DNA from: Bradyrhizobium xenonodulans
GTDB taxonomy: Bacteria; Pseudomonadota; Alphaproteobacteria; Rhizobiales; Xanthobacteraceae
Reading direction: 5' to 3'
Assembly (NCBI RefSeq): GCF_027594865.1
Contig: NZ_CP089391.1
Span: 7,780,501 to 7,844,500, forward strand
DNA: 64,000 nucleotides
Made by a program: the position numbers and the translations under genes. Below the pieces are notes generated by a model that was not told the origin of the DNA, made no database searches, and was given only the letters and a program-made list of their open reading frames with translations. How positions within the stretch are numbered: the first letter of the stretch is position 1; every line of letters begins with the position of its first letter. Shown here one piece after another: positions 8,380 to 16,911 of this stretch.

Positions 8380-9441
8380 ATGGTGAACGAAATCATCAAT
8401 GTCCCGGCCCTGCCGACCGACGCATCGGCGGTCGCGCGCATCAAGTCCGAGATCGACATTTCGGATCGCTCGCGCCTGGTCACGTTCGGCGAGCGGGCCC
8501 AGCGCTCGGTGGTCGAGTTCGCCGACCGCATTCTCGCCCAGACCCAGAACCGCGAGCTCGGCGCCACCGGCAAGCTCTTGACGGACATCCTCGGCAAGGC
8601 CCGCGGGCTCGATCCCGCCGACCTCAAGGACAAGGGTTTTCTCACCCGCCTGTTCTCGTCGGCGGAGGCGCGGCTGCGCCGCTTCACCGAGCAGTTCAAC
8701 GACGTCGCCTCGCAGGTCGACCGCGTCTGCGTCGAGCTCGACCGCAACAAGGAGGTCTTGCGCCGCGACATCGCCCTGCTCGACGACCTCTATGAACAGA
8801 CACGGGGCGCGCTCGGCCAGCTCGATATGCACATCGCCGCCGGCAAGGCGTTCACCGAGGAATTCCGCGGCGGCAAGCTCGTCGAGATGGAGCGGGCTGC
8901 GAAGGCGCAAGGCGCGGGCAGCGACGCGATGCTGGCCGCGCAGACCTATCAGGATGCGGTCCAGGCGCTCGACCGGCTGGAGAAGCGCGTCTTCTATCTT
9001 CAGCAGGCACGCCAGATCGGCATCCAGCAGCTGCCGCAGATCCGCATCGTCCAGTCCGGCGACGAGACCCTGATCGAGAATTTGCAGGCCACGACCGAGC
9101 TGACGATTCCCGTATGGAAGCAGAAGATGATCCTGCTGCTCGGCCTGAACCGGCAGAAGTCGGCGCTGGAGCTGCAGAAGACGGTCACCGACGCGACCAA
9201 CGAGATGATACGCCAGGCTTCCGAGATGATGAAGACCCAGGCGATCGAGATCGAGAAGCAGTCGCAGCGCGGCATCGTCGATATCCAGACGCTGGAGAAG
9301 ACCAACCGGGATCTGATCGACACCATCGCCGGCGTGCTCAATGTGCAGGAGCAGGGCCGCACCAAGCGCGCCGAGATCGAGCACCGGATGGCGGAGCTGA
9401 CGGACGAGTTGAAGACCGCGATATCCAAGGCTGCGCCTTGA
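8380..9441 (+). CDS. toxic anion resistance protein, TelA family
   Basis: 353 residues, ATG at 8380 with AAGGAG seven bases upstream. The sequence is strongly helical with long coiled-coil-like stretches. It carries the TelA hallmark region around QARQIGIQQLPQIRIVQSGD and ELTIPVWKQKMILLLGLNRQ. TelA proteins were named for tellurite resistance, but their molecular role is unsettled; they are cytoplasmic and often sit beside XpaC-type membrane proteins. Here it is the first gene of a four-gene operon with a VWA/solute-binding lipoprotein, an XpaC-like protein and a second solute-binding protein, which suggests a work-unit at the membrane rather than simple detoxification. Confidence 0.92.
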   Translation: MVNEIINVPALPTDASAVARIKSEIDISDRSRLVTFGERAQRSVVEFADRILAQTQNRELGATGKLLTDILGKARGLDPADLKDKGFLTRLFSSAEARLRRFTEQFNDVASQVDRVCVELDRNKEVLRRDIALLDDLYEQTRGALGQLDMHIAAGKAFTEEFRGGKLVEMERAAKAQGAGSDAMLAAQTYQDAVQALDRLEKRVFYLQQARQIGIQQLPQIRIVQSGDETLIENLQATTELTIPVWKQKMILLLGLNRQKSALELQKTVTDATNEMIRQASEMMKTQAIEIEKQSQRGIVDIQTLEKTNRDLIDTIAGVLNVQEQGRTKRAEIEHRMAELTDELKTAISKAAP

Positions 9442-9506
9442 TGCGTACTTTGTAACGGTTTCTCGATGAAGCTTCTGCATAAGGGCTGCCGCATGAAGGC
9501 TCGCGC

Positions 9507-11096
9507 ATGAGGACTTTCCGTTTCCTGCGGCGCCCGCTGGCGCTGCTCGCGGCAGTGCCGCTGATGGCCGCGCTGCTGTCGGGCTGCGGCGGGCCCGGGC
9601 CGCAATTCACCATTCTGTCGGGTTCGGAGAACGACATCCTCGAGCCGCTGGTGCAGGAGTTCTGCAAGTCGCGCAACGCGACCTGCACCATGCGCTATCA
9701 GGGCTCGCTCGACATCGCCCTGGCGCTGAAAGCCGGCGATCCCGGCGCCGACGCGGTGTGGCCGGCCGCCTCGATCTGGATCGACATGTTCGACACGACG
9801 CGGCGCGTGAAGATGGTCAAGTCGATCGTGCAGATGCCGGTCATTCTCGGCGTGCGCCGCTCCAAGGCGCAGGAGCTCGGCTGGATCGGCGCCAAGGTAA
9901 CCGCCAAGGACATCCTCGCGGCCGTCGAGGGCGGCAAGCTGAAATTCCTGATGACGTCGGCGACGCAGTCCAATTCGGGCGCGGCCGCCTATCTTGCGAT
10001 GCTGGCGGCCGGCATCGGCAAGCCCGACCTGATCGAGGCCGGCGATCTCGACAAGCCCGAGGTGCTGGCGACGGCGCGGGGATTGCTGAAAGGCGTCGAG
10101 CGCAGCGCGGGCTCCAGCGGCTGGCTCGCCGACCTCTACCGCGACGGCGAGCGCAGCGGCGCACATTACCAGGCGATCTGGAATTACGAAGCCGTCATCA
10201 AGGAAACCAACGACAAGCTGATCGCCGACAACCACGAGCCGCTCTATGCGATCTATCCCGCCGACGGCGTGGCGATTGCCGATTCGCCGCTCGGCTTCGT
10301 CGACCGCGGCCGCGGCAAGGACGTCGAAGGCTTCTTCACCGACCTGCAGGCCTTCCTGCTCAACGGCGATGCGCAAGGCAAGATCGCCAGGACCGGCCGG
10401 CGGGTCGAGATCGGCCGCGCCACGCCGCTGGCGGCCGATCCGAAGACCAATCTCGATCCATCGCGGCCGGTGACCGTGATCCGTCCGCCTGAACCGGCCG
10501 TGATCCAGAAGGCGCTCCTGATCTATCAGGAGGCGCTGCGCCGGCCGTCGCTGACTGCGCTCTGCCTCGACGTCTCCGGCAGCATGCAGGGCGCCGGCGA
10601 AACGCAATTGCTCGACGCCATGCGCTTCCTGCTCACGCCCGCCCGCACGCGCGAGGTGCTGGTGCAATGGACGAAGTCGGATGAGATCCTGGTGCTGCCG
10701 TTCAGCGACCACATTCTCTGGACGGCGCGGGCCAGCGGCGACGAGAACGAGCAGACCGGCCTGCTTGCACGTGCGCTCGAATTGCGGGCCAGCGGCGGCA
10801 CCGACTTCTACACCTGCGGCGCGCAGGCACTCGCCGCCATGAAGCCGCAGCTCGCCGACGGCAAGCATCTGCCGGCCATCGTCATCATGACGGATGGCAA
10901 GAGCCAGGGGGCGCTGTCGACATTCGAGAGCGCCTGGCGCGCGGATGGTCATCGCGTGCCGGTGTTCGGCGTGACGTTCGGCTCCGAGGTCGACCGGGCC
11001 CAGCTCGACAATCTGGCGAAGCTGACCGGAGGTCGCGTGTTCGACGGTAGCAAGAGTCTCACCGACGCGTTCCGCGCCGTACGAGGATACAATTGA
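9507..11096 (+). CDS. lipoprotein fusing a solute-binding domain to a VWA domain
   Basis: 529 residues. The N-terminal signal ends in the lipobox LLSGC (lipidated Cys27). Residues about 32-330 form a bacterial type II solute-binding fold, with TILSGSENDILEPLVQEF near the start and an NSGAAAYLAMLAAG segment typical of this class. Residues about 345-529 form a von Willebrand A domain with the MIDAS motif D355-x-S-x-S (CLDVSGSM), a threonine in ASGGTDFYT and an aspartate in MTDGK, so the metal site looks intact. The product should sit on the periplasmic face of the inner membrane. The following XpaC gene begins directly after its stop codon. A substrate-binding/VWA fusion beside TelA and XpaC has no assigned function that I know of. 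Confidence 0.9.
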   Translation: MRTFRFLRRPLALLAAVPLMAALLSGCGGPGPQFTILSGSENDILEPLVQEFCKSRNATCTMRYQGSLDIALALKAGDPGADAVWPAASIWIDMFDTTRRVKMVKSIVQMPVILGVRRSKAQELGWIGAKVTAKDILAAVEGGKLKFLMTSATQSNSGAAAYLAMLAAGIGKPDLIEAGDLDKPEVLATARGLLKGVERSAGSSGWLADLYRDGERSGAHYQAIWNYEAVIKETNDKLIADNHEPLYAIYPADGVAIADSPLGFVDRGRGKDVEGFFTDLQAFLLNGDAQGKIARTGRRVEIGRATPLAADPKTNLDPSRPVTVIRPPEPAVIQKALLIYQEALRRPSLTALCLDVSGSMQGAGETQLLDAMRFLLTPARTREVLVQWTKSDEILVLPFSDHILWTARASGDENEQTGLLARALELRASGGTDFYTCGAQALAAMKPQLADGKHLPAIVIMTDGKSQGALSTFESAWRADGHRVPVFGVTFGSEVDRAQLDNLAKLTGGRVFDGSKSLTDAFRAVRGYN

Positions 11097-11753
11097 ATGG
11101 CCGCAATGCCGTCCGGGCTTGGCTGGATCGCGGGTGGAGTGGCAGCCGCAGCACTGCTGCCGTCGCTCGCGATCGGGGTCGCGATGCCGTTCTGGATCGC
11201 GCTTGCGATCAGCGCGGTCGCCGGCGGCGGCATCGTCGTGGCGCTGGCGCCGAGGAACCGGTTCGCCGCGCTGGAAGCCAGCGGCGTCGCGCGGGGCAAG
11301 ATCGAGTTTGCCAACGAGCTCTTGGCCGAAGCCGAGCCGCTGGCGGAACGCATGGAAGACACGGCGTCGGCGATCCGGACCCGCGCGGTCGCCGATCGGA
11401 TCCGTCATCTGGTCAAAGTGGCCCGTGACATCTTCGCGGCCATCGAGCGCGATCCGCTGCGGCTCGACCGGGTGCGCCGGTTCCTGACCTATTATCTGCC
11501 GCGTGCCGCCGAGATCGCCGAGGCCTACCATGCGCTGGAGAAAAGCGCCGTGCCCGACACCGCGCGCCTTGCCGCCACCGGGGACATGATCGAGCGGCTC
11601 GACGGCGCCTTCACCCGCTATGCCGCCAATCTCAGGGATGCCGACCTCGACAAGCTGGACATCGAGCTGAAGCTGTTGAAAAGCTCGCTCGACGAGGACA
11701 TCGGCCCGCCGCCGCCGGCAGCCCCGGTCGAGACCAAGAGAGGAACGTCCTGA
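11097..11753 (+). CDS. XpaC-like membrane protein (5-bromo-4-chloroindolyl phosphate hydrolysis family)
   Basis: 218 residues. Two adjacent transmembrane segments (IAGGVAAAALLPSLAIGVAM and FWIALAISAVAGGGIVVAL) precede a long helical cytoplasmic domain. The central part (IRHLVKVARDIFAAIERDP, then RLDRVRRFLTYYLPRAAEIA) matches the XpaC family, whose members adjoin TelA in many bacteria. The family name reflects an old phenotype, not a proven enzyme. The ATG immediately follows the stop of the VWA lipoprotein gene, and its own TGA overlaps the next start (TGATG), so coupling is tight. It is probably the membrane partner of TelA. Confidence 0.88.
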   Translation: MAAMPSGLGWIAGGVAAAALLPSLAIGVAMPFWIALAISAVAGGGIVVALAPRNRFAALEASGVARGKIEFANELLAEAEPLAERMEDTASAIRTRAVADRIRHLVKVARDIFAAIERDPLRLDRVRRFLTYYLPRAAEIAEAYHALEKSAVPDTARLAATGDMIERLDGAFTRYAANLRDADLDKLDIELKLLKSSLDEDIGPPPPAAPVETKRGTS

Positions 11754-12862
11754 TGGCTATCTCGCGCCGCGCCTTCGGCATCGGCCTCGTCGCTGCGAGC
11801 GCGGCGGCGACCGGCGGCTATGTTTATCTGCGCGAGCATCCCGAAATCGCCGGCCGCTTCGGCGAGGCCAAGCGGCTGTTCGGCTTTGCCGGCGGCGAGA
11901 AGGAGGGTTTTCTCGCCAACGCCCGCGTCAAGAATACGCTGGAGCGCCGCTTCGGCCTGATCCTCGACGGCCGCCGCGCAGGCTCGGTCGAGATGGTCCG
12001 CGAGCGCGCGCTGCTCGACCAGAAGCCGCAATTCCTCTGGCCTTCCTCCTCCGTGCTGGTCGAAGTGGCGCGTTCGTCAGGCGTCAAGATCTCGCGCGAC
12101 CAGGTCATCTTCAACTCGCCGATCGTGCTCTACTCCTGGGACCGCATCGCCGACGGGCTCGTGAAGGGCGGCATCGCCCAGCCTGCCGGCGGGCCGCGCT
12201 ACACGGTGGATCTGTCGAAGCTGCTCAAGGCCATCATCGCCGGCGAGAACTGGTCTGCGATCGGCGTCGCCGACCTGTTCGGTCGTGCGCGCGTGGTCTC
12301 GACCGACCCGAACAAATCCAATTCAGGCTTCATGTTCGCAGGCCTTGCCGCGAGCCTCTTGTCGGGCGACGTGGTGATGCCGGAGACGCTGAGCAAGATC
12401 GACGGCGATGTCGCCACCGTTTTTCGCCGCATGGGTTTCAAGCCGCCGTCTTCAGGCAAACTGTTCGACGACTACGTCGCCGGCGGCGCGGGCGCACAGC
12501 CGCTGATCGTCGGCTACGAGAACCAGCTGGTCGAATGGGTGCTCCAGGACGCAGAGCGCTGGAAGCGGCTCGAGGCGAACGCGCCGGCCAAGCCTGTCAT
12601 TCTCTATCCGCAGCCCACGGTGTTCTCGGCCCATCCGCTCATCAGCATCAACCGGCAGGCCGACGATCTCATCGAGGCCCTGACGAGCGAGAGCCTGCTC
12701 GAAATGGCCTGGGAGGACCACGGCTTCCGCGGGCCGCTCGGCACCATCGGCAAGGCGCGCAACGCGTTGTTGCAGTCGCGCCTGCTGGAACGGATCGACG
12801 CCGTGCTGCCGATGCCCGATGCGCCGGTGATGCTGGCCCTGCTCGACCGGCTGGCGGCCTAA
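11753..12862 (+). CDS. membrane-anchored extracellular solute-binding protein of the TelA operon
   Basis: 369 residues. The start overlaps the XpaC stop by one base (TGATG). A hydrophobic N-terminus behind SRRAF (GIGLVAASAAATGGYVYL) may be a Tat-type signal or an uncleaved anchor. The rest is a type II solute-binding fold with the DPNKSNSGFMFAGLAASLL block, a counterpart of the binding half of the VWA lipoprotein but lacking a VWA domain. No ABC permease or ATPase gene is nearby, so this binding protein presumably serves the TelA/VWA/XpaC assembly rather than uptake. The stop codon TAA (12860-12862) lies within the edge of the repeat at 12858-12962. Confidence 0.85.
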   Translation: MAISRRAFGIGLVAASAAATGGYVYLREHPEIAGRFGEAKRLFGFAGGEKEGFLANARVKNTLERRFGLILDGRRAGSVEMVRERALLDQKPQFLWPSSSVLVEVARSSGVKISRDQVIFNSPIVLYSWDRIADGLVKGGIAQPAGGPRYTVDLSKLLKAIIAGENWSAIGVADLFGRARVVSTDPNKSNSGFMFAGLAASLLSGDVVMPETLSKIDGDVATVFRRMGFKPPSSGKLFDDYVAGGAGAQPLIVGYENQLVEWVLQDAERWKRLEANAPAKPVILYPQPTVFSAHPLISINRQADDLIEALTSESLLEMAWEDHGFRGPLGTIGKARNALLQSRLLERIDAVLPMPDAPVMLALLDRLAA

Positions 12863-12962
12863 AGCGCGATGAGATTACGATGAATCGTCATCGCGCTTTA
12901 GGTTGTTGTTTGAGCATGATCTTTTCGGAAAACCGCTTCGCACTTTTCCGGATCATGCTCTA
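12858..12962 (+). repeat. dispersed two-hairpin repeat, copy 2 (long form)
   Basis: Same two units as copy 1, in the opposite orientation: the CTAAAGCGCG palindrome, then GAGCATGATC...GATCATGCTC. It fills the entire gap between two convergent genes and contains both of their stop codons (TAA at 12860-12862 for the binding protein; TAG at 12962-12960 for serA). It probably doubles as a bidirectional terminator. Confidence 0.88.
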
Positions 12963-14204
12963 ATGCTCGAACACCAGCCGCGCGCCGATCGTGCCTTCCA
13001 GGCTGCGGATCTGCGCAAGCAATGCGCCTGAATCCTCGCCGCCGAGGTCGGCGTCGAGCACGACGTAGCCGAGGTCGCCGGCGGTCTCCAGATATTGCGC
13101 GGCGATGTTGATGTCGCGCTGGAGGAAAACCTCGTTCAGCCGCCGCAACATGCCCGGCACGTTGCGGTGGACATGGCTGAAGCGCGCCCCTGCGGGCCGC
13201 AGATGCAATTGCACCTCCGGGAAATTCACCGCGCCCATGGTCGATCCGGTGATGAAATAGTCGACCAGCTTGCGCGCGACCTCGCCGCCAATGCGCTCCT
13301 GCGCCTCCTCGGTCGAGCCGCCGATATGCGGGGTGAGGATGACATTGCCAAGGCCTTGCATCGGGCTCTTGAAGCGATCCGAATTCGAGGATGGCTCGAC
13401 CGGAAACACGTCGACGGCGGCACCGGCGATGTGACCGTCACGCAAGGCGCCCGCGAGCGCATCGAGATCGACCACGGTGCCGCGGCTGTTGTTGATGAAG
13501 AACGAGCCCGGCTTCATCGTCCGCAGCTCCTTCTCGCCGATCATGCCTGCGGTTTCCGGCGTCTCCGGCACGTGCAGGCTGACGACGTCGCTCTGCGCCA
13601 GCAGCTCTTCCAGCTTCTCGACCGGCTCGGTGTTGCCATGACGGAGCTTGTCGGTGCGGTCGTAATAGATCACCCGCATCCCCATCGCCTCGGCCAGCGT
13701 CGAGAGCTGCGAGCCGATATTGCCGTAGCCGACGATGCCGAGGGTGCGGCCGCGCACCTCGCGGCTGCCCGCCGCGGATTTGTCCCAGCCGCCCTCATGC
13801 GCCGACACCGAGCGCGGAAAGATCTGGCGCAGCAGCATCACGATCTCGCCGATCACGAGCTCGGCGACGCTGCGCGTGTTGGAGAACGGCGCGTTGAACA
13901 CGGGAATGCCGCGCTTGCGCGCTGCCAAGAGATCGACCTGATTGGTGCCGACGCTGAAGCAGCCGACCGCGAGAAGCTGGTCGGCGGCCGCGAGCACGTC
14001 ATCGGTGATCTGGGTGCGCGAGCGGATGCCGAGCAGAGACACGCCCTTGAGCGCGCGCCGCAGATCCTCGCCGTCCAGCGCCTTGGTCAGCCGCTCGACA
14101 TTGGTGAAGCCCGCGCTCTTGAACAGGTCGACCGCGCTGTCATTGACGCCTTCGAGCAACAGCGCCTTCGCGTTCCGCTCGAGGCTTTGGCCTGAGGCTG
14201 ACAT
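12960..14204 (-). CDS. serA: D-3-phosphoglycerate dehydrogenase
   Basis: 414 residues from the ATG at 14204; earlier in-frame starts lie in non-conserved sequence. It is a D-isomer-specific 2-hydroxyacid dehydrogenase with the nucleotide-binding GIVGYGNIGSQ motif and the catalytic block around HIGGSTEEAQE. A C-terminal ACT regulatory domain (about residues 340-414, RNVPGMLRRLNEVFLQRDIN) follows. The length and single ACT domain match the E. coli-type enzyme rather than the long mycobacterial form. It catalyses the first step of serine synthesis, and the ACT domain suggests serine feedback. It is convergent with the TelA operon across the repeat, and its stop codon is supplied by that repeat. 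Confidence 0.93.
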   Translation of the reverse strand: MSASGQSLERNAKALLLEGVNDSAVDLFKSAGFTNVERLTKALDGEDLRRALKGVSLLGIRSRTQITDDVLAAADQLLAVGCFSVGTNQVDLLAARKRGIPVFNAPFSNTRSVAELVIGEIVMLLRQIFPRSVSAHEGGWDKSAAGSREVRGRTLGIVGYGNIGSQLSTLAEAMGMRVIYYDRTDKLRHGNTEPVEKLEELLAQSDVVSLHVPETPETAGMIGEKELRTMKPGSFFINNSRGTVVDLDALAGALRDGHIAGAAVDVFPVEPSSNSDRFKSPMQGLGNVILTPHIGGSTEEAQERIGGEVARKLVDYFITGSTMGAVNFPEVQLHLRPAGARFSHVHRNVPGMLRRLNEVFLQRDINIAAQYLETAGDLGYVVLDADLGGEDSGALLAQIRSLEGTIGARLVFEH

Positions 14205-14321
14205 GGAATCTCCGTGAGTCACGATTTGCCGCAGCTCATAGACCGCGGAGGAGAGGCAGCACAATAGGGCTTGGATAGGGGGAGAAGATGGCGGAGTGGA
14301 TGGGCCTGGCATCCCACTAGC

Positions 14322-14391
14322 CCGTCATCCTGAGGCGTGAGCCCCGTGGTGCGAATGCACCGCGGGGCGAGCCTCGAAGGATGAACGGCCC
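14322..14391. repeat. palindromic intergenic repeat (CGTCATCCTGAGG family), copy 1
   Basis: CGTCATCCTGAGG at one end, an inner CCCCGTGGTGC...GCACCGCGGGG stem, and CCTCGAAGGATGA at the other end. It lies between serA and the rhodanese gene. Related copies are at 58611-58727 and 63584-63703. Confidence 0.7.
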
Positions 14392-14414
14392 CGAGGCAGC
14401 CGGGAGCCGGGCCG

Positions 14415-15647
14415 TCAGATCACATAAAACCCGTGCGTGCCGTCAAGGCGAAGCTGCTCGACGAGGCCATATTCCCAGTCGAGATAGGCCTGCATCGCGG
14501 CTTGCGCGACGTCGGTACCTTCATAGGGGCGGCGGTAGCGGTGGGCCGGGTCGGGCTTGGGCAAAGCGCGCGGCGGGCCGACCTCGAGGGCGCCGTCATA
14601 GCCGCCTTCGAGCACGTAGACCTCCCAGCCCATTTGCGCGAGCCAGGACGCCGTCATGTCGGCGCGGACGCCCTTGTCGTCGGTCAGGAGAATGCGTGCG
14701 CCACGCACCGGCGCGGCCATGTCGGTTTCTTGGACGAGCTGGCCGCCGGGATAATGGCGGAAGCCCGGGAGATGGCCGGCCGCATATTCCTCGGCATCGC
14801 GCACGTCGAAGCGATAGAGCGTGCGATCGGTCTGCGCGACGAGCGCGGCCATCTCGCTCGCGCCGATATGACGAACGCCGGCGCGATAGGCCACATCGCG
14901 CGCATTGGCCGGGCCGCCCTCGAACGATCCGATCGCGCCGCGCCTGTCGGCACCGTGGTCGAGCGTATGCCGCGCCAGCGTCCAGCCGATGGTGCCGTTG
15001 CGCAGCGCCCGCACCTTGTTGGGCACGCCGGCATTGATCAGCGACTGGGTGCCGATGATCGAGCGCGTGCGGCCGGCGCAATTGACGATGATGGTGGTCT
15101 CAGGGTCGGGCGCGGCCTGCCCCGCCCGCAGCACCAGCTCCGCACCAGGGACGCTGACCGAGCCCGGGATGTTCATGGTCGCGTATTCGTCGAAGCGGCG
15201 GACGTCGAGGATGGCGACGTTGGCCTTGTCCGCGATGAGCTTCGCCACCTCGTCGGCGCTGAACGAGGGCGTGTGCCGCCGCGCCTCGACCAGCTCGCCG
15301 AATGCTTTGGAATAGGAATTGACGTCCTCGAACACCTGATAACGCGCATCGCGCCAGGCCTTCAGACCGCCGTCGAGCGCGCTGATGTTGCTGTAGCCGA
15401 GCGCAGCAAGCCGTTCGGCGCCCGCAGCGACGAGGCCTTCGCCGTCATCATAGAGCACGATGGCCACGTCCTTGCGCGGCAGCCGCACCTCGGCTTCGAT
15501 CCCGATTCGATCCGCGGCCATGTTGCCGGCGAACAGCGGATGACCGGTCGCGAAGCCTGCCTCATGCCTGAGATCGAGCAGCGCGATCTCCTCGCGCAGC
15601 AGCAGCGCGCGGCGGATGTCGGCAGGGGTGACGGTCGGGAGCTTCAT
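14415..15647 (-). CDS. protein with three tandem rhodanese-like domains
   Basis: 410 residues, ATG at 15647. Domain 1 is about residues 5-110, domain 2 about 130-235 and domain 3 about 270-370. Only domain 2 has an active-site cysteine (Cys190 in IVNCAGRTRS). In domains 1 and 3 the equivalent loop carries aspartate (LYDDGEG and LTDDKGV), so these are probably inactive or regulatory. Such proteins transfer sulfane sulfur or act as persulfide carriers. The gene stands alone on the minus strand with no sulfur-metabolism gene adjacent, so the acceptor is unknown. Confidence 0.85.
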   Translation of the reverse strand: MKLPTVTPADIRRALLLREEIALLDLRHEAGFATGHPLFAGNMAADRIGIEAEVRLPRKDVAIVLYDDGEGLVAAGAERLAALGYSNISALDGGLKAWRDARYQVFEDVNSYSKAFGELVEARRHTPSFSADEVAKLIADKANVAILDVRRFDEYATMNIPGSVSVPGAELVLRAGQAAPDPETTIIVNCAGRTRSIIGTQSLINAGVPNKVRALRNGTIGWTLARHTLDHGADRRGAIGSFEGGPANARDVAYRAGVRHIGASEMAALVAQTDRTLYRFDVRDAEEYAAGHLPGFRHYPGGQLVQETDMAAPVRGARILLTDDKGVRADMTASWLAQMGWEVYVLEGGYDGALEVGPPRALPKPDPAHRYRRPYEGTDVAQAAMQAYLDWEYGLVEQLRLDGTHGFYVI

Positions 15648-15724
15648 GGCGTGGACCCTGGGGGAGGACAGGCCATGGCTTTTGAACGATTGTCGAAGTG
15701 TTGGCTAGCCTTTCCGGCAGCGGC

Positions 15725-16909
15725 TCACTCACCCGGAACCAGCCGCCCGAGCGGCAGCTGCGCCGGACGGCGCAGCTTGCGGCGCGACAGATAGAGCAGG
15801 ATTCCCGTGACCGAGAATAACGGCATCGAGATCGCGGCCAACATGAATGCGAGCTTGCCCGGCCACCCCAGGATCGCGCCGCGATGGATGTCGTAAATGG
15901 CGGCGATGATCTTCTCGCCGAACGTCTTGTCGGCATAGCGCTCCGCGGAAACCAGCTGACCGGTGACGGCATCGACGCGGAATTCGTCGCGCGTCGCCTC
16001 GAGCGTCATATCCTTCCCCCACGACCGGATCCGCATCACCGTGCCGGGGCTGGCCGGCAGCGTCAGCAGGGCCCTGGAGAAGCGGCCGCCTTCCTCGCGC
16101 TGGAACGCCGTCCAGGCCTGATCGAATCCGATTGGCACCGCCGGCTCGGCACGGCCGTCCGGGCGCGGCGGCTTTGCGGCCATCTTCGCTGCGGTGACGT
16201 GCGGTCGCGACAACAGCCAGGCGACTCCGTCCTTGTACCATTCGAAGGAGAACCACAGCCCGGTGAGCGTCATCGCCAGATAGACCGGAAGGACCCAGGT
16301 GCCGATCACGGTGTGCAGCGACCGGTGCAATCCGCGGCCGCTGAGCCCGAGATTCGGCTTCAGCCACATCTTCACGCTGCCCGCACGACGCGGCCAACGG
16401 AGCACGAGGCCTGACACCAGCATGACGATGAGGCCGAGCGCGATCGTGCCGGTGACCGGACGTCCCCAGCCCTTGGCATCGCCGGGAATGAGCAGCCAGC
16501 GATGCAGCCTGCGGACGGTCGCGAAAAACGCCTCGCCGCGCGGCGCACCCAGCACACGCGTGTCATAGGGATCGACATAGAGCGAGGCCGGCCGGCCGCC
16601 CTGCTCGTCGCGGCCGAAGCGGATGTGAACCGCCGAAGACGGGTCGCTCGACAGCGTGACGGCGACGACCTTGCCGAAATCCTGCGCCGCCTTCAGCCGC
16701 GCAACCAGCGCGTCCGGCATCAGCGCCGGCGTCGTCCGCGGCGCGACCTGCATGATGCCGGCGTTGAGATAGTCGACGATCTCGTCCTCAAAGCTCATGG
16801 TCGCGCCGGTCAACGCGATCAGGGACACCAGCAGCGCGAGGACCAGGCCGGCGATGGAATGGACCTGGAACAGGATCGCCTTGATCGTGTGTCCCCGCTG
16901 CACCGTCAT
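15725..16909 (-). CDS. PepSY-associated transmembrane helix protein, partner of the siderophore receptor
   Basis: 394 residues with about four membrane segments: the first at residues 15-38 (FQVHSIAGLVLALLVSLIAL), two in the middle, and one near the C-terminus (LAFMLAAISMPLFSVTGILLYLS). Periplasmic PepSY-type regions lie between. His/Trp-containing helices (HRWLL, HTVIGTW) fit the view that PepSY-TM proteins reduce ferric siderophores at the inner membrane. The ATG at 16909 is 2 bp from the stop of the TonB receptor gene, so the two form one operon for iron uptake. Confidence 0.9.
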   Translation of the reverse strand: MTVQRGHTIKAILFQVHSIAGLVLALLVSLIALTGATMSFEDEIVDYLNAGIMQVAPRTTPALMPDALVARLKAAQDFGKVVAVTLSSDPSSAVHIRFGRDEQGGRPASLYVDPYDTRVLGAPRGEAFFATVRRLHRWLLIPGDAKGWGRPVTGTIALGLIVMLVSGLVLRWPRRAGSVKMWLKPNLGLSGRGLHRSLHTVIGTWVLPVYLAMTLTGLWFSFEWYKDGVAWLLSRPHVTAAKMAAKPPRPDGRAEPAVPIGFDQAWTAFQREEGGRFSRALLTLPASPGTVMRIRSWGKDMTLEATRDEFRVDAVTGQLVSAERYADKTFGEKIIAAIYDIHRGAILGWPGKLAFMLAAISMPLFSVTGILLYLSRRKLRRPAQLPLGRLVPGE

Positions 16910-16911
16910 CG

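Noticed and set aside
9000..11531. 843-codon minus-strand ORF across the TelA operon
   Set aside because: GC-rich shadow: Arg/Gly/His-rich product without domains, lying over three genes with clear families and ribosome sites on the plus strand.
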